Positions 1 to 5,231 of a stretch of 5,663 bases of DNA are shown here, one piece after another. The translations under genes were made by a program, and so were the position numbers. The notes under the pieces are model-generated. The model made no database searches, was not told the origin of the DNA, and saw only the letters and a list, made by a program, of their open reading frames with translations. Numbering within the stretch: position 1 is the first letter of the stretch; each line of letters opens with the position of its first letter. The stretch lies in assembly GCA_041639705.1 (NCBI GenBank), contig JBEQBT010000223.1:1-5663 (forward strand). The letters run 5' to 3'. The stretch comes from JARDZI01 sp041639705 (GTDB lineage: Bacteria; Bacillota; Clostridia; Clostridiales; Caloramatoraceae).

Positions 1-152
1 TGGGATGTCCATATTGCATCTATATCAAAAACCCATGTATTATTAATATATTGCAAGCCATCATATCTACCTTCTTCAATCCATTTTATTATAGTGGATT
101 CCTGCATTCCAAAAGCATCGGTGATTTCTTTTAAACTATACATGTTATCCAT
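1..152 (-). CDS. Small helix-turn-helix (excisionase/MerR-like) DNA-binding protein, C-terminus cut by window edge
   Basis: Fifty codons are visible on the minus strand, with no stop before the window edge. The peptide begins MDNMYSLKEITDAFG and continues through MQESTIIKWIEEGRYDGL to an NNTWVFDIDAIW segment. This is the layout of the small HTH_17/excisionase-type winged helix: a first helix (about residues 6-14), a recognition helix (about 17-27), then a beta wing with Trp and Asp-Ile-Asp. Such proteins serve as recombination directionality factors or small repressors in mobile elements; the role here is inferred. A Met at 168-170 is in the same frame, but it has no ribosome binding site. 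The Met at 150-152 has AAGTAGGG (159-166) six bases upstream, so the later start was chosen. The gene diverges from the recombinase module and lies downstream of the palindromic operator at 253-285. Confidence 0.6.
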   Translation of the reverse strand, partial: MDNMYSLKEITDAFGMQESTIIKWIEEGRYDGLQYINNTWVFDIDAIWTS

Positions 153-248
153 AAGAGACCCTACTTTCATTTTATAAGATAATTTTATTATAATAAAAAA
201 ACACTTATATGAAAACAGGATTATTTATACTTTATAAGCACTTTAGTT

Positions 249-277
249 TATATATTATGTTTGCAAACATTTTGCAA
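249..277 (-). promoter_or_regulatory. Candidate promoter for the leftward helix-turn-helix gene
   Basis: On the minus strand a TTGCAA box (272-277, four of six matches to TTGACA) is followed after exactly 17 bases by TATATA (249-254, four of six matches to TATAAT). Transcription would start near 243, leaving about 90 bases of untranslated leader before the start at 152. The -35 box and nearly the whole spacer lie inside the perfect inverted repeat at 253-285, so a protein bound there would compete with RNA polymerase. Neither box is a consensus match, so confidence is moderate. Confidence 0.4.
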
Positions 278-285
278 ACATAATA
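253..285. repeat. 33-bp perfect inverted repeat made of nested palindromes, likely operator
   Basis: Arms of 15 bases at 253-267 and 271-285 are exact reverse complements separated by CAT. The structure is nested: ATGTTTGCAAACAT (257-270) is itself a perfect palindrome, and TTTGCAAACAT occurs twice in tandem (260-270 and 271-281). This puts two TTTGCAAA centres 11 bp apart, about one helical turn, which suits two dimers bound side by side on one face of the DNA. There is no T-tract on either side, so it is not an intrinsic terminator. The likely role is an operator for the divergent small regulator or for another element-encoded repressor. A recombinase or accessory-factor site is an alternative. 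Confidence 0.7.
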
Positions 286-326
286 CGAGTTAAGCTTTGT
301 TATATAAAGTTAAAATAAGATAAGTA

Positions 327-354
327 TGATTTTACAAGTTGCTGATTTTACAAG
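327..354. repeat. Two direct copies of TGATTTTACAAG
   Basis: The 12-mer TGATTTTACAAG occurs at 327-338 and again at 343-354, a 16-bp period with TTGC between the copies. Possible roles are binding sites for an element-encoded protein, such as arm-type sites or a repressor half-site pair. Two copies are too few to call iterons. Confidence 0.6.
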
Positions 355-430
355 GTTTTAGTATTAAAAACATTACTAATAATTAAAAGGTGTTAAGAGG
401 TAAAACTGATTCGTAATTTGTAAATTCATC

Positions 431-450
431 TTATGATAAAATAATCATAA
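431..450. repeat. AT-rich dyad TTATGAT-N6-ATCATAA
   Basis: Seven-base arms at 431-437 and 444-450 are exact reverse complements with a six-base AT spacer. This could be an operator. In DNA this AT-rich, a dyad of this size can also arise by chance, so the call is weak. Confidence 0.3.
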
Positions 451-508
451 ATAAGTACAAAACTATATTTTTAATCAATACTTTTTACAGACCATTGCGG
501 AGTTCTAA

Positions 509-601
509 ATGAATAAATCGGAGGTAAGGAAAAATACCCTACCTTCTTTTTTCCCTTACTTAAGAGGAGTAAAATTAGACTTTTTCATTTTAAGTTGTTA
601 A
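509..601 (+). CDS. Possible 30-residue leader peptide
   Basis: An ATG at 509 with GCGGAG ending six bases upstream (GGAG at 499-502) opens a 30-codon frame ending in TAA at 599-601. The peptide starts MNKSEVRKNTLPSFFPYLRG and ends in a hydrophobic FFILSC stretch. It is not a family I recognise. The ORF is completely overlapped by a terminator hairpin (520-552), so translation and RNA folding would interfere with each other, as in attenuator leader peptides. It could equally be a chance ORF; the ribosome binding site and its placement are the only support. Confidence 0.25.
   Translation: MNKSEVRKNTLPSFFPYLRGVKLDFFILSC
520..552 (+). terminator. Rho-independent terminator or attenuator hairpin with a competing fold
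   Basis: GGAGGTAAGG (520-529) pairs with CCCTACCTTC (537-546), with one G-U pair and one A-C mismatch, around a seven-base loop. Six Ts follow (547-552). The 5' arm can instead pair with the downstream segment at 548-561: 522-529 pairs with 554-561 and 530-534 with 548-552, with C553 bulged. That fold would dismantle the terminator. The 5' arm also contains an anti-SD-complementary GGAGGT, so ribosome occupancy could influence the choice of fold. No large gene ends just upstream, which favours an attenuator over a simple gene terminator. Confidence 0.5.
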
Positions 602-632
602 TATTAAATTATCCCCAAGAAATGGTTACATA

Positions 633-653
633 CGCAAGGATTTACACCTTGCG
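633..653 (+). other. Perfect 7-bp hairpin between the two short ORFs
   Basis: CGCAAGG (633-639) and CCTTGCG (647-653) are exact reverse complements around a seven-base loop, ATTTACA. It is GC-rich compared with its surroundings and has no T-tract, so it is not a terminator. It lies 14 bases before the G-run (667-673) that serves as ribosome binding site for the next short ORF. It could be an RNA structural element or a DNA-binding dyad. Confidence 0.45.
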
Positions 654-678
654 AGTTTAATGTTTAGGGGGGGTAGTT

Positions 679-828
679 ATGTATGCAAACCGACTAGATA
701 AAATACTAAATGCGGCTGACAAGTCTAACGACATTGAAAATTTTTTAGACTGTCTAATGGACTTACTAAAGAGCAGTCAACACCTTAAAGCTTCTGTTGA
801 AATAACGGGGGCTTCTTTATTTTTTTGA
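679..828 (+). CDS. Small uncharacterised protein or leader peptide, 49 residues
   Basis: An ATG at 679-681 with a G-rich site AGGGGGGG (666-673) five bases upstream opens a 49-codon frame ending in TGA at 826-828. The peptide starts MYANRLDKILNAADKSNDIE and continues with a leucine-rich segment, FLDCLMDLLKSSQHLK, that would form amphipathic helices. It ends in VEITGASLFF. No family was recognised. The last 13 codons coincide with an intrinsic terminator, and the stop codon sits at the end of its T-tract. Most or all of this peptide must therefore be made from transcripts that end at, or pass through, the terminator. It lies 67 bases upstream of the recombinase on the same strand. It could be a genuine small element protein or the coding part of an attenuation leader. 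Confidence 0.45.
   Translation: MYANRLDKILNAADKSNDIENFLDCLMDLLKSSQHLKASVEITGASLFF
788..826 (+). terminator. Strong rho-independent terminator upstream of the recombinase
   Basis: AAGCTTCTGTT (788-798) pairs throughout with AACGGGGGCTT (804-814) to give an 11-bp stem with G-U pairs, a GAAAT loop, and a T-rich tail TTTATTTTTTT (816-826). It would stop rightward transcripts just before the recombinase gene. The recombinase would then depend on its own promoter or on regulated readthrough. Confidence 0.7.
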
Positions 829-865
829 TTATTGCATTTGATGTTAATTACAATTACAATTAACT

Positions 866-884
866 TATAATCCTAAACAAGGAG
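866..884 (+). promoter_or_regulatory. Possible -10 box and ribosome binding site of the recombinase
   Basis: TATAAT (866-871) is a perfect -10 sequence, but no good -35 box lies 16-18 bases upstream; TTGATG (838-843) is 22 bases away. If used, transcription would start near 878, almost on top of the AAGGAG site at 879-884. That site is 11 bases from the ATG, and a second purine stretch, AAGGTG (885-890), is five bases from it. The promoter call is weak; the ribosome binding site is good. Confidence 0.3.
867..878. repeat. First copy of a 12-bp direct repeat flanking the recombinase gene
   Basis: ATAATCCTAAAC occurs here, just before the recombinase ribosome binding site, and again at 2539-2550, beginning at the recombinase stop codon inside rlmH. 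The two copies bracket the recombinase gene almost exactly. They may be recombinase-bound sequences or a chance match. Reading left from this copy does not give an RlmH-like C-terminus, so it is not a displaced rlmH end. Confidence 0.5.
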
Positions 885-895
885 AAGGTGTTATA

Positions 896-2542
896 ATGGA
901 GAACACTAAAGAAATAAAAAAAGTAGTACTATATACTAGAGTTAGTACAGTTGAGCAGGTAGAAGGCTTCTCTCTGGAAGCTCAAAAAGTTGAAATTTTA
1001 AAGTATTGCAAGAATCACGGATATACTGTCGTAGGAGAATATGAAGATGCAGGTATTAGCGGGACAACAATCAATGAAAGAACACAATTTAAAAATATGC
1101 TTAAAGACATTGCCAAGAATCCTAATATTGATGCTGTTTTGGCTTGGAAATTATCACGTATATCTAGGAATATGCTTGATCTAGTTGAAATATTAAATTA
1201 TCTTCAAGGGCTTGGGACTGGACTAATAACAACATCCGATAATATTAATACTTTTACAGCAAGTGGCAAAACTTTTTGCTACCTAGCTGGTATCTTCGCC
1301 GAGATGGAAAGGGACAATATTGTATCCCAAACCATAAATGGAATGAAGCAACGAGCACGTAGTGGATTAACAAATGGGGGACCTCCGCCATTTGGATATC
1401 AAAATGGAGAAAAAGGTAAACCAATAATAATCGACCCGAAAGCTGCAAATGTAATTAACACCATTTTTAATCTTTATACATATAAAGGATATGGATACTC
1501 TAAAATTGTTTCTGCACTAAACAGTGAGCCTGATAAATATCCCACCAAACAAGGTAAAGGATGGACTTATCAATCTGTTCAGCAAGTATTGGATAACCCT
1601 ACTTATGCTGGTTACGTAAGATGGGGTCAGTTTACAAATTGGAATAAAAAGAGAAGAGAAGGCAAAACCGATGATTACATAATAGTAAAAGGTCAACATG
1701 TGCCAATAATAACAGAAGAATTATGGCAACTCACACAGGCAAGGCGTAAACAACAAAAAGAAAAATATACACAAGAAAAACTGGAAAATACGCATTATTT
1801 ATTAAGCGGTCTTGCAAGATGCCCCGAATGTGGAGCTGCTATGGTATCACAAAGATCATGTCGTACCCGTAAAAGTGATGGAAAAAAAATTTGGTATCGT
1901 TATTATGGATGTAGTCAATGGGCTAACAAAAAGGCTATATGCCATCCAAATTTAGTCAAAGCTGAAGTACTAGAGAAGAGAGTAATAGGCCGAATAAATG
2001 ATTTTGTTCAAAATCCACTATTACCAGAATTGCTTATTGAACGCATGGGTAAAGATATAGATATGCAAGAACTAGAAAATAAAATACAGAGTATTGATAA
2101 AAGGATTTTAAAGCTGAAAGCTGATGAGGATAAGTATTACAAATATTTAGTAGACGATGAAAAGTTAAAGATATTGAAGATGCATAAAATACTTGAGAAT
2201 ATATCAGAAATAAATGAAGAGATTGAACACCTAAATGAAGAAAAGGGGAAATTATCAACACAGCTTATCAATTCAAAAAGTTTGAACTTCGATCTTGGAA
2301 CAATATCAGTCTTATTAAAAAATTTTAAAACAGTTTTTAATAATGCAGATTTTGAACAACAAAAATTACTCCTGCATTCAATCATCAAGGAAATAATGAT
2401 TAAACCTTCAGAAGATATAAATGAAAGACTCGAAGAGTCTGTAACACTACGGTTTTCGGATTTAGATTTATTGAACTATGAAAAGGATATTGATTATCAG
2501 AAAACGTTTGAGGTCACTTGTGATAAGGTTCCCCTTTCATAA
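896..2542 (+). CDS. Large serine recombinase (integrase of the element)
   Basis: This 548-residue large serine recombinase is expected to integrate and excise the element by serine-linked double-strand exchange at att sites. The N-terminal resolvase domain (about residues 9-155) has YTRVS with nucleophile Ser17, GFSLEAQ (24-30), Arg62, WKLSRISRN (84-92; Arg88 and Arg91), and FAEMERDNI (134-142). The recombinase domain follows (about 156-300), with GGPPPFGY and the NPTYAGYVRWG motif (234-244). A zinc ribbon has Cys309, Cys312, Cys339 and Cys349. A charged coiled coil (about 390-450) interrupts the C-terminal part, as usual in this class. Length fits the family. The start is set by AAGGAG upstream. 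The C-terminus runs 29 bp into the antisense of rlmH, so about the last seven residues and the stop come from the target-gene sequence. It resembles staphylococcal Ccr proteins in target choice; membership of the Ccr subfamily is not established. Confidence 0.95.
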   Translation: MENTKEIKKVVLYTRVSTVEQVEGFSLEAQKVEILKYCKNHGYTVVGEYEDAGISGTTINERTQFKNMLKDIAKNPNIDAVLAWKLSRISRNMLDLVEILNYLQGLGTGLITTSDNINTFTASGKTFCYLAGIFAEMERDNIVSQTINGMKQRARSGLTNGGPPPFGYQNGEKGKPIIIDPKAANVINTIFNLYTYKGYGYSKIVSALNSEPDKYPTKQGKGWTYQSVQQVLDNPTYAGYVRWGQFTNWNKKRREGKTDDYIIVKGQHVPIITEELWQLTQARRKQQKEKYTQEKLENTHYLLSGLARCPECGAAMVSQRSCRTRKSDGKKIWYRYYGCSQWANKKAICHPNLVKAEVLEKRVIGRINDFVQNPLLPELLIERMGKDIDMQELENKIQSIDKRILKLKADEDKYYKYLVDDEKLKILKMHKILENISEINEEIEHLNEEKGKLSTQLINSKSLNFDLGTISVLLKNFKTVFNNADFEQQKLLLHSIIKEIMIKPSEDINERLEESVTLRFSDLDLLNYEKDIDYQKTFEVTCDKVPLS

Positions 2543-2545
2543 TCC
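2511..2545. other. Probable attachment junction in the last codons of rlmH
   Basis: The antisense of the rlmH codons for GEPYHK-stop contains a short dyad, TCAC-TT-GTGA (2514-2523), next to GATAAGG. This is the equivalent position to the SCC attachment site in staphylococcal rlmH/orfX, where the same Tyr-His-Lys codons form the core. Both the recombinase stop (2540-2542) and the rlmH stop (2514-2516) lie inside it. Which side is element-derived is inferred, not seen. Confidence 0.45.
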
Positions 2546-2993
2546 TAAACCCCCTATACACCTGCTCCAGCAGTATAAGTCTCATCACCTGATGTGGAAA
2601 GGTCATCTTGGAAAATGACAATTTGAAATCCGCTCTATTTAATACTTCCTGAGATAATCCAAGTGAACCTCCGATAATGAATGCACTATTACTATTCCCC
2701 GATACCCCCAAATCACCTAAAAGCATTGAAAATTCCTCGGAGGACAGCATCTTTCCTCTCAAATCCAATGCTATTACATATGTTCCATCCTTTATGTATC
2801 TTAATATTCCCTGGCCTTCTTTTATTTTAACCTGCTCTTCTTCTTTCTCAGAGAGAGTTTCAGGTGCTTTTTCATCTGGAACCTCTATTATATCTATGCT
2901 GCAGTATCTTGTAAGTCTTTTTTTATATTCATCTATTCCATCCTTAAGATACTTTTCCTTAAGCTTACCAACTGTAATTATACTTATATTCAT
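2514..2993 (-). CDS. rlmH: 23S rRNA (pseudouridine1915-N3)-methyltransferase RlmH
   Basis: This 159-residue SPOUT-family enzyme methylates pseudouridine 1915 in helix 69 of 23S rRNA on the assembled ribosome, using S-adenosylmethionine. It has the family's usual full length. It begins MNISIITVGKLKEKY, carries the knotted cofactor-binding segment FIIGGSLGLS (about 104-113), then LSFSKMTFPHQVMRLILLEQVYR, and ends in the conserved GEPYHK with the Tyr-His needed by the family. The ribosome binding site is GGGGTGA a few bases before the ATG. It is the last gene of the walJ-htrA-rlmH cluster, 117 bp after htrA, and convergent with the recombinase. Because the C-terminus is intact, the insertion either lies after the final codons or regenerated them. 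No terminator separates it from the recombinase, so antisense transcription into each other's 3' ends is expected. Confidence 0.96.
   Translation of the reverse strand: MNISIITVGKLKEKYLKDGIDEYKKRLTRYCSIDIIEVPDEKAPETLSEKEEEQVKIKEGQGILRYIKDGTYVIALDLRGKMLSSEEFSMLLGDLGVSGNSNSAFIIGGSLGLSQEVLNRADFKLSFSKMTFPHQVMRLILLEQVYRGFRIMKGEPYHK
2539..2550. repeat. Second copy of the 12-bp direct repeat, inside rlmH
   Basis: ATAATCCTAAAC matches 867-878 exactly. On the rlmH strand it covers codons for the Phe-Arg-Ile-Met stretch near the C-terminus. Confidence 0.5.
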
Positions 2994-3033
2994 AATTTCT
3001 CACCCCAAGACAGTTTGTCTCACTTTCTATCCT

Positions 3034-3066
3034 ATAGAATGTCTGTACCTTAGCACAGACATCTAT
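3034..3066 (-). other. Hairpin in the htrA-rlmH spacer
   Basis: The arms ATAGA plus TGTCTGT (3034-3038, 3040-3046) and ACAGACATCTAT (3055-3066) pair over 12 bp with one bulged base (3039) around an eight-base loop. There is no T-tract on either strand, so it is not a canonical terminator. As RNA in the htrA-rlmH transcript it could set mRNA processing or stability, or uncouple rlmH translation. A smaller dyad, AGACA-GTT-TGTCT (3008-3020), lies next to the rlmH ribosome binding site. Confidence 0.5.
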
Positions 3067-3110
3067 ACAAGAAGGAGATTTTTATCTATTTAGAATATGA
3101 CAATTTCTTC

Positions 3111-4274
3111 TTATTTCCCATCTTCAAGAACAAGCTTTACATCCCTTATGTTTCCATCCGAGCCTTTAACCTTTAGGTTCAAGTCCTTACCTGCTCCAAG
3201 GGAGTAGAACACTTCCTTAAGTTCAACCATTGTGTTAATATCAGATCCATTGCAGTTTAATATTAGATCTCCTGCTTTTAATCCAGCTTTTTCAGCAGGA
3301 GTATCCTTCAAAACCTTGGATACATATATTCCACTATTTATCTTGGAGTCAATAAATGAAGCTAGTTCTCTATCAAAGCCTACCGCCCCAAATATAGGTG
3401 TTTTGTATGCACCATCTTGTATTACATTTTGTATTATTGGTTTTGCAACGTTTATAGGTATTGCAAAACCCATTCCTTCTGCTGTTGTTACCTTAATAGT
3501 ATTTATTCCAATTACTTCACCATTTCCATTTACAAGGGGTCCTCCACTGTTGCCAGGATTTATTGATGCATCTGTTTGTATAAGATTATCCATATAAACG
3601 CCATTTTCAATTTCAATGGTTCTGCTTAAAGCACTAACAATTCCTCCTGTTACAGATCTTTGAAACCTTAGTCCAAGTGGATTTCCAATTGCAATTGCGT
3701 CCTGCCCCACAGTTATTTTTTTAGAATCACCTAATGGTGCAACAGTTAGATTATCTGTGGTATCAATTTTAACAATTGCAAGATCAAGTGTTGGATCAGT
3801 CCAAATAGCCTTTCCGCTTACTGTTCTGCCATCTATAAGTGATATTATCATACTGCTTACATCACCACCTGCTACATGGTTGTTGGTTAATATATATCCC
3901 CTGGCATCGACGATAACTCCTGAACCAACTCCTTGAACCTTCTTACTTCTAAAGTAAGACTCTCTTTCTACTGTGGTAGTTGTAATTCCAACCACAGAAG
4001 CTGCAACCCTTTCTGCTGCTGTGGTTGCACTGCCTCCTCCTCCACTTGCGATTATCTGTTTCACCTGCCTGAATTCTTCTGTCTGTTGAATTTGCTGTTG
4101 CACCTGCTGCATTGGCAGGGTTGTGTTGTTAGGGATAATTTGGTCAAACCTACTAAACAATGACGCAGGTCCAAAGGATAAAAGTAAAAAGCCTCCCACA
4201 ATTGCTCCTAATAATCCCGAGACAAAGTAGCCAAAAAATGAAGGTCTTTTTCGCTTGAAGTCATCAAGTTCCAT
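3111..4274 (-). CDS. htrA: HtrA/DegP-like membrane-anchored serine protease with PDZ domain
   Basis: This 387-residue surface protease and chaperone of the HtrA family degrades misfolded exported proteins. A short basic N-terminus (KRKRP) precedes one membrane segment (about residues 13-34, GYFVSGLLGAIVGGFLLLSF), placing the protease outside the cell. A Gln-rich linker (about 55-73) and a Gly/Ser/Thr patch (77-86) lead to the trypsin-like domain. Its catalytic triad is His133 in TNNHV, Asp164 in DLAIV and Ser243 in GNSGGP. One C-terminal PDZ domain (about 290-385) includes the GIYVSKVLKDTPAEKAGLKAGD segment. The start is set by AGGAGGG (4280-4286), which overlaps the stop codon of walJ, so the two genes are very likely translationally coupled. 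The position matches htrC/yyxA of the Bacillus wal locus. Length and domains look complete. Confidence 0.95.
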   Translation of the reverse strand: MELDDFKRKRPSFFGYFVSGLLGAIVGGFLLLSFGPASLFSRFDQIIPNNTTLPMQQVQQQIQQTEEFRQVKQIIASGGGGSATTAAERVAASVVGITTTTVERESYFRSKKVQGVGSGVIVDARGYILTNNHVAGGDVSSMIISLIDGRTVSGKAIWTDPTLDLAIVKIDTTDNLTVAPLGDSKKITVGQDAIAIGNPLGLRFQRSVTGGIVSALSRTIEIENGVYMDNLIQTDASINPGNSGGPLVNGNGEVIGINTIKVTTAEGMGFAIPINVAKPIIQNVIQDGAYKTPIFGAVGFDRELASFIDSKINSGIYVSKVLKDTPAEKAGLKAGDLILNCNGSDINTMVELKEVFYSLGAGKDLNLKVKGSDGNIRDVKLVLEDGK

Positions 4275-4284
4275 TTTCGCCCTC

Positions 4285-5076
4285 CTATTTAATAATTTGC
4301 ATCCTCCCCACCCTGTCTCTTAAAGCTATATCAATGTCAATATCCCGTCCATCCTTTATCCCATTCATTTCAAGGATAGATAGTACAGTTTTTACTGCAA
4401 GCTCCGGAAAGTTGTTGGTTTTACTAAGATGTCCAAGCATAATCTTTTTTATCCTGCTGTTGAGTACATCCATTATCATATTTCCACAGGATTCATTGGA
4501 AAGATGTCCTACCTCACTTAATATTCTAAGCTTTAGGGGATATGGATATGGTCCCACCTTAAGCATTTCAACATCATGATTGGATTCTAGCAGTATAAAA
4601 TCAGAGTCCTTTATGTTATCTTTCACTGTTTCACTTGCATAACCTATATCTGTTGCAACAGATAACTTATTCCCGTCATGTATAAAGCTATATCCACATG
4701 GGCAAGCGGCATCATGGGGAATTTCAAATGGTACAACAGTAATATCCCCAATTTCAAATGGATTATACCTGTCAAATATCTTTATATTATCTTTTTGTAT
4801 ATCTCCAATAGACCTTATCATTGCCTCCCAAGTTTTAGTATTCGCATATATTGGAATATTAAACCTTCTAGACATGATCCCAGCAGATTTTATATGATCA
4901 TCATGCTCATGGGTAATAACTATTCCATTTAACTCTGAAGGATTTAAGCCTGCAGCTTTCAAGCCTTCCTGTATCTTTTTTCCCGATAGTCCTGAATCAA
5001 CTAAAACCTTTGTCCTTCCAGTTCCTACATAAAGACTGTTTCCACTACTGCCGCTGTATAATGAACAAAACTCCAT
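4285..5076 (-). CDS. walJ: WalJ/YycJ family metallo-beta-lactamase-fold hydrolase (probable DNA exonuclease)
   Basis: This 263-residue protein has the full length of the YycJ/WalJ family. It begins MEFCSLYSGSSGNS, the family's N-terminal signature, followed by a DSG loop. The metal-binding motif THEHDDH has His56, His58, Asp60 and His61. Later ligands or conserved points are the IPHDA segment, the Asp in VATDIGY, and the His in LGHLS. Family members are reported as 5'-3' DNA exonucleases linked to mismatch repair and to the WalRK cell-wall locus; the role here is by homology. The ribosome binding site AGAGGGG (5084-5090) is seven bases before the ATG. It leads the walJ-htrA-rlmH cluster, ten bases ahead of htrA, and has its own promoter in place of walRKHI upstream. 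Confidence 0.93.
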   Translation of the reverse strand: MEFCSLYSGSSGNSLYVGTGRTKVLVDSGLSGKKIQEGLKAAGLNPSELNGIVITHEHDDHIKSAGIMSRRFNIPIYANTKTWEAMIRSIGDIQKDNIKIFDRYNPFEIGDITVVPFEIPHDAACPCGYSFIHDGNKLSVATDIGYASETVKDNIKDSDFILLESNHDVEMLKVGPYPYPLKLRILSEVGHLSNESCGNMIMDVLNSRIKKIMLGHLSKTNNFPELAVKTVLSILEMNGIKDGRDIDIDIALRDRVGRMQIIK

Positions 5077-5159
5077 CCCTATTCCCCTCTCATTAGTGCA
5101 TTACATCAATTTATTTATATAAATCATTAATATCTATCATACTATTTTTATACTCATTA

Positions 5160-5168
5160 ATTATACCA
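5160..5168 (-). promoter_or_regulatory. Extended -10 promoter of the walJ-htrA-rlmH cluster
   Basis: The minus strand reads TGGTATAAT, a perfect -10 hexamer (5160-5165) with the TGN extension (5166-5168). A clear -35 box is lacking at 17-18 bases, which is tolerated by extended -10 promoters. Transcription would begin near 5153, about 77 bases before walJ. Confidence 0.55.
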
Positions 5169-5231
5169 TAAAGCATAAGCACAATATTACTAATTAAATC
5201 CTAAGATGGAGTTTTTCATGATATATATAAG

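Larger units (their letters stand above)
171..508. other. AT-rich non-coding region between the divergent regulator and the leader ORFs
   Basis: No convincing gene is seen on either strand. The stretch holds the nested palindrome and promoter (249-285), a 12-bp direct repeat pair (327-354) and an AT-rich dyad (431-450). No confident rightward promoter was found here, although the leader ORFs and recombinase need one. The boxes TTGTAA (418-423), TATGAT (432-437) and TATATT (464-469) are present but are not correctly spaced from each other. Confidence 0.6.
1..2530. mobile_element. One end of an integrated serine-recombinase element inserted at the 3' end of rlmH; left end outside the window
   Basis: A large serine recombinase abuts and overlaps the 3' end of rlmH, a known insertion hot spot, and is preceded by an excisionase-like gene and structured non-coding DNA. 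The chromosomal walJ-htrA-rlmH cluster begins exactly at the recombinase end. The right boundary is placed within about 2511-2545, but the crossover base cannot be fixed without the empty site. No second copy of the rlmH end was found at 1-895, so the element must extend left beyond the window. Cargo genes and size are unknown. Confidence 0.65.

Noticed and set aside
186..240. Possible attenuator hairpin in the leader of the leftward HTH gene, before a run of seven Ts on the minus strand
   Set aside because: The pairing CTTATA/TATAAG is short, purely AT apart from one pair, and has a long loop. It is too weak to call.
425..440. CTTATGATAA resembling the rlmH end (CTTGTGATAA at 2517-2526), as a left attachment site
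   Set aside because: Only nine of ten bases match and the similarity stops at once on both sides. In AT-rich DNA this is expected by chance, and an element holding only the recombinase would be unusual.
895..1160. Non-canonical catalytic motif (KLSRISRN in place of KLDRLSRN) as a sign of an inactive recombinase
   Set aside because: The nucleophile Ser17 and the arginines at 15, 62, 88 and 91 are present. From general knowledge, replacement of the Asp by Ser is tolerated in large serine recombinases, so inactivity is not supported.
2677..3093. Open frame of 138 codons on the + strand
   Set aside because: It is antisense to rlmH, which has clear family motifs, a ribosome binding site and full length. 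The translation has no recognisable domain.
3232..4163. Two + strand open frames opposite htrA
   Set aside because: They are shadows of the htrA reading frame, with no ribosome binding sites and low-complexity translations.
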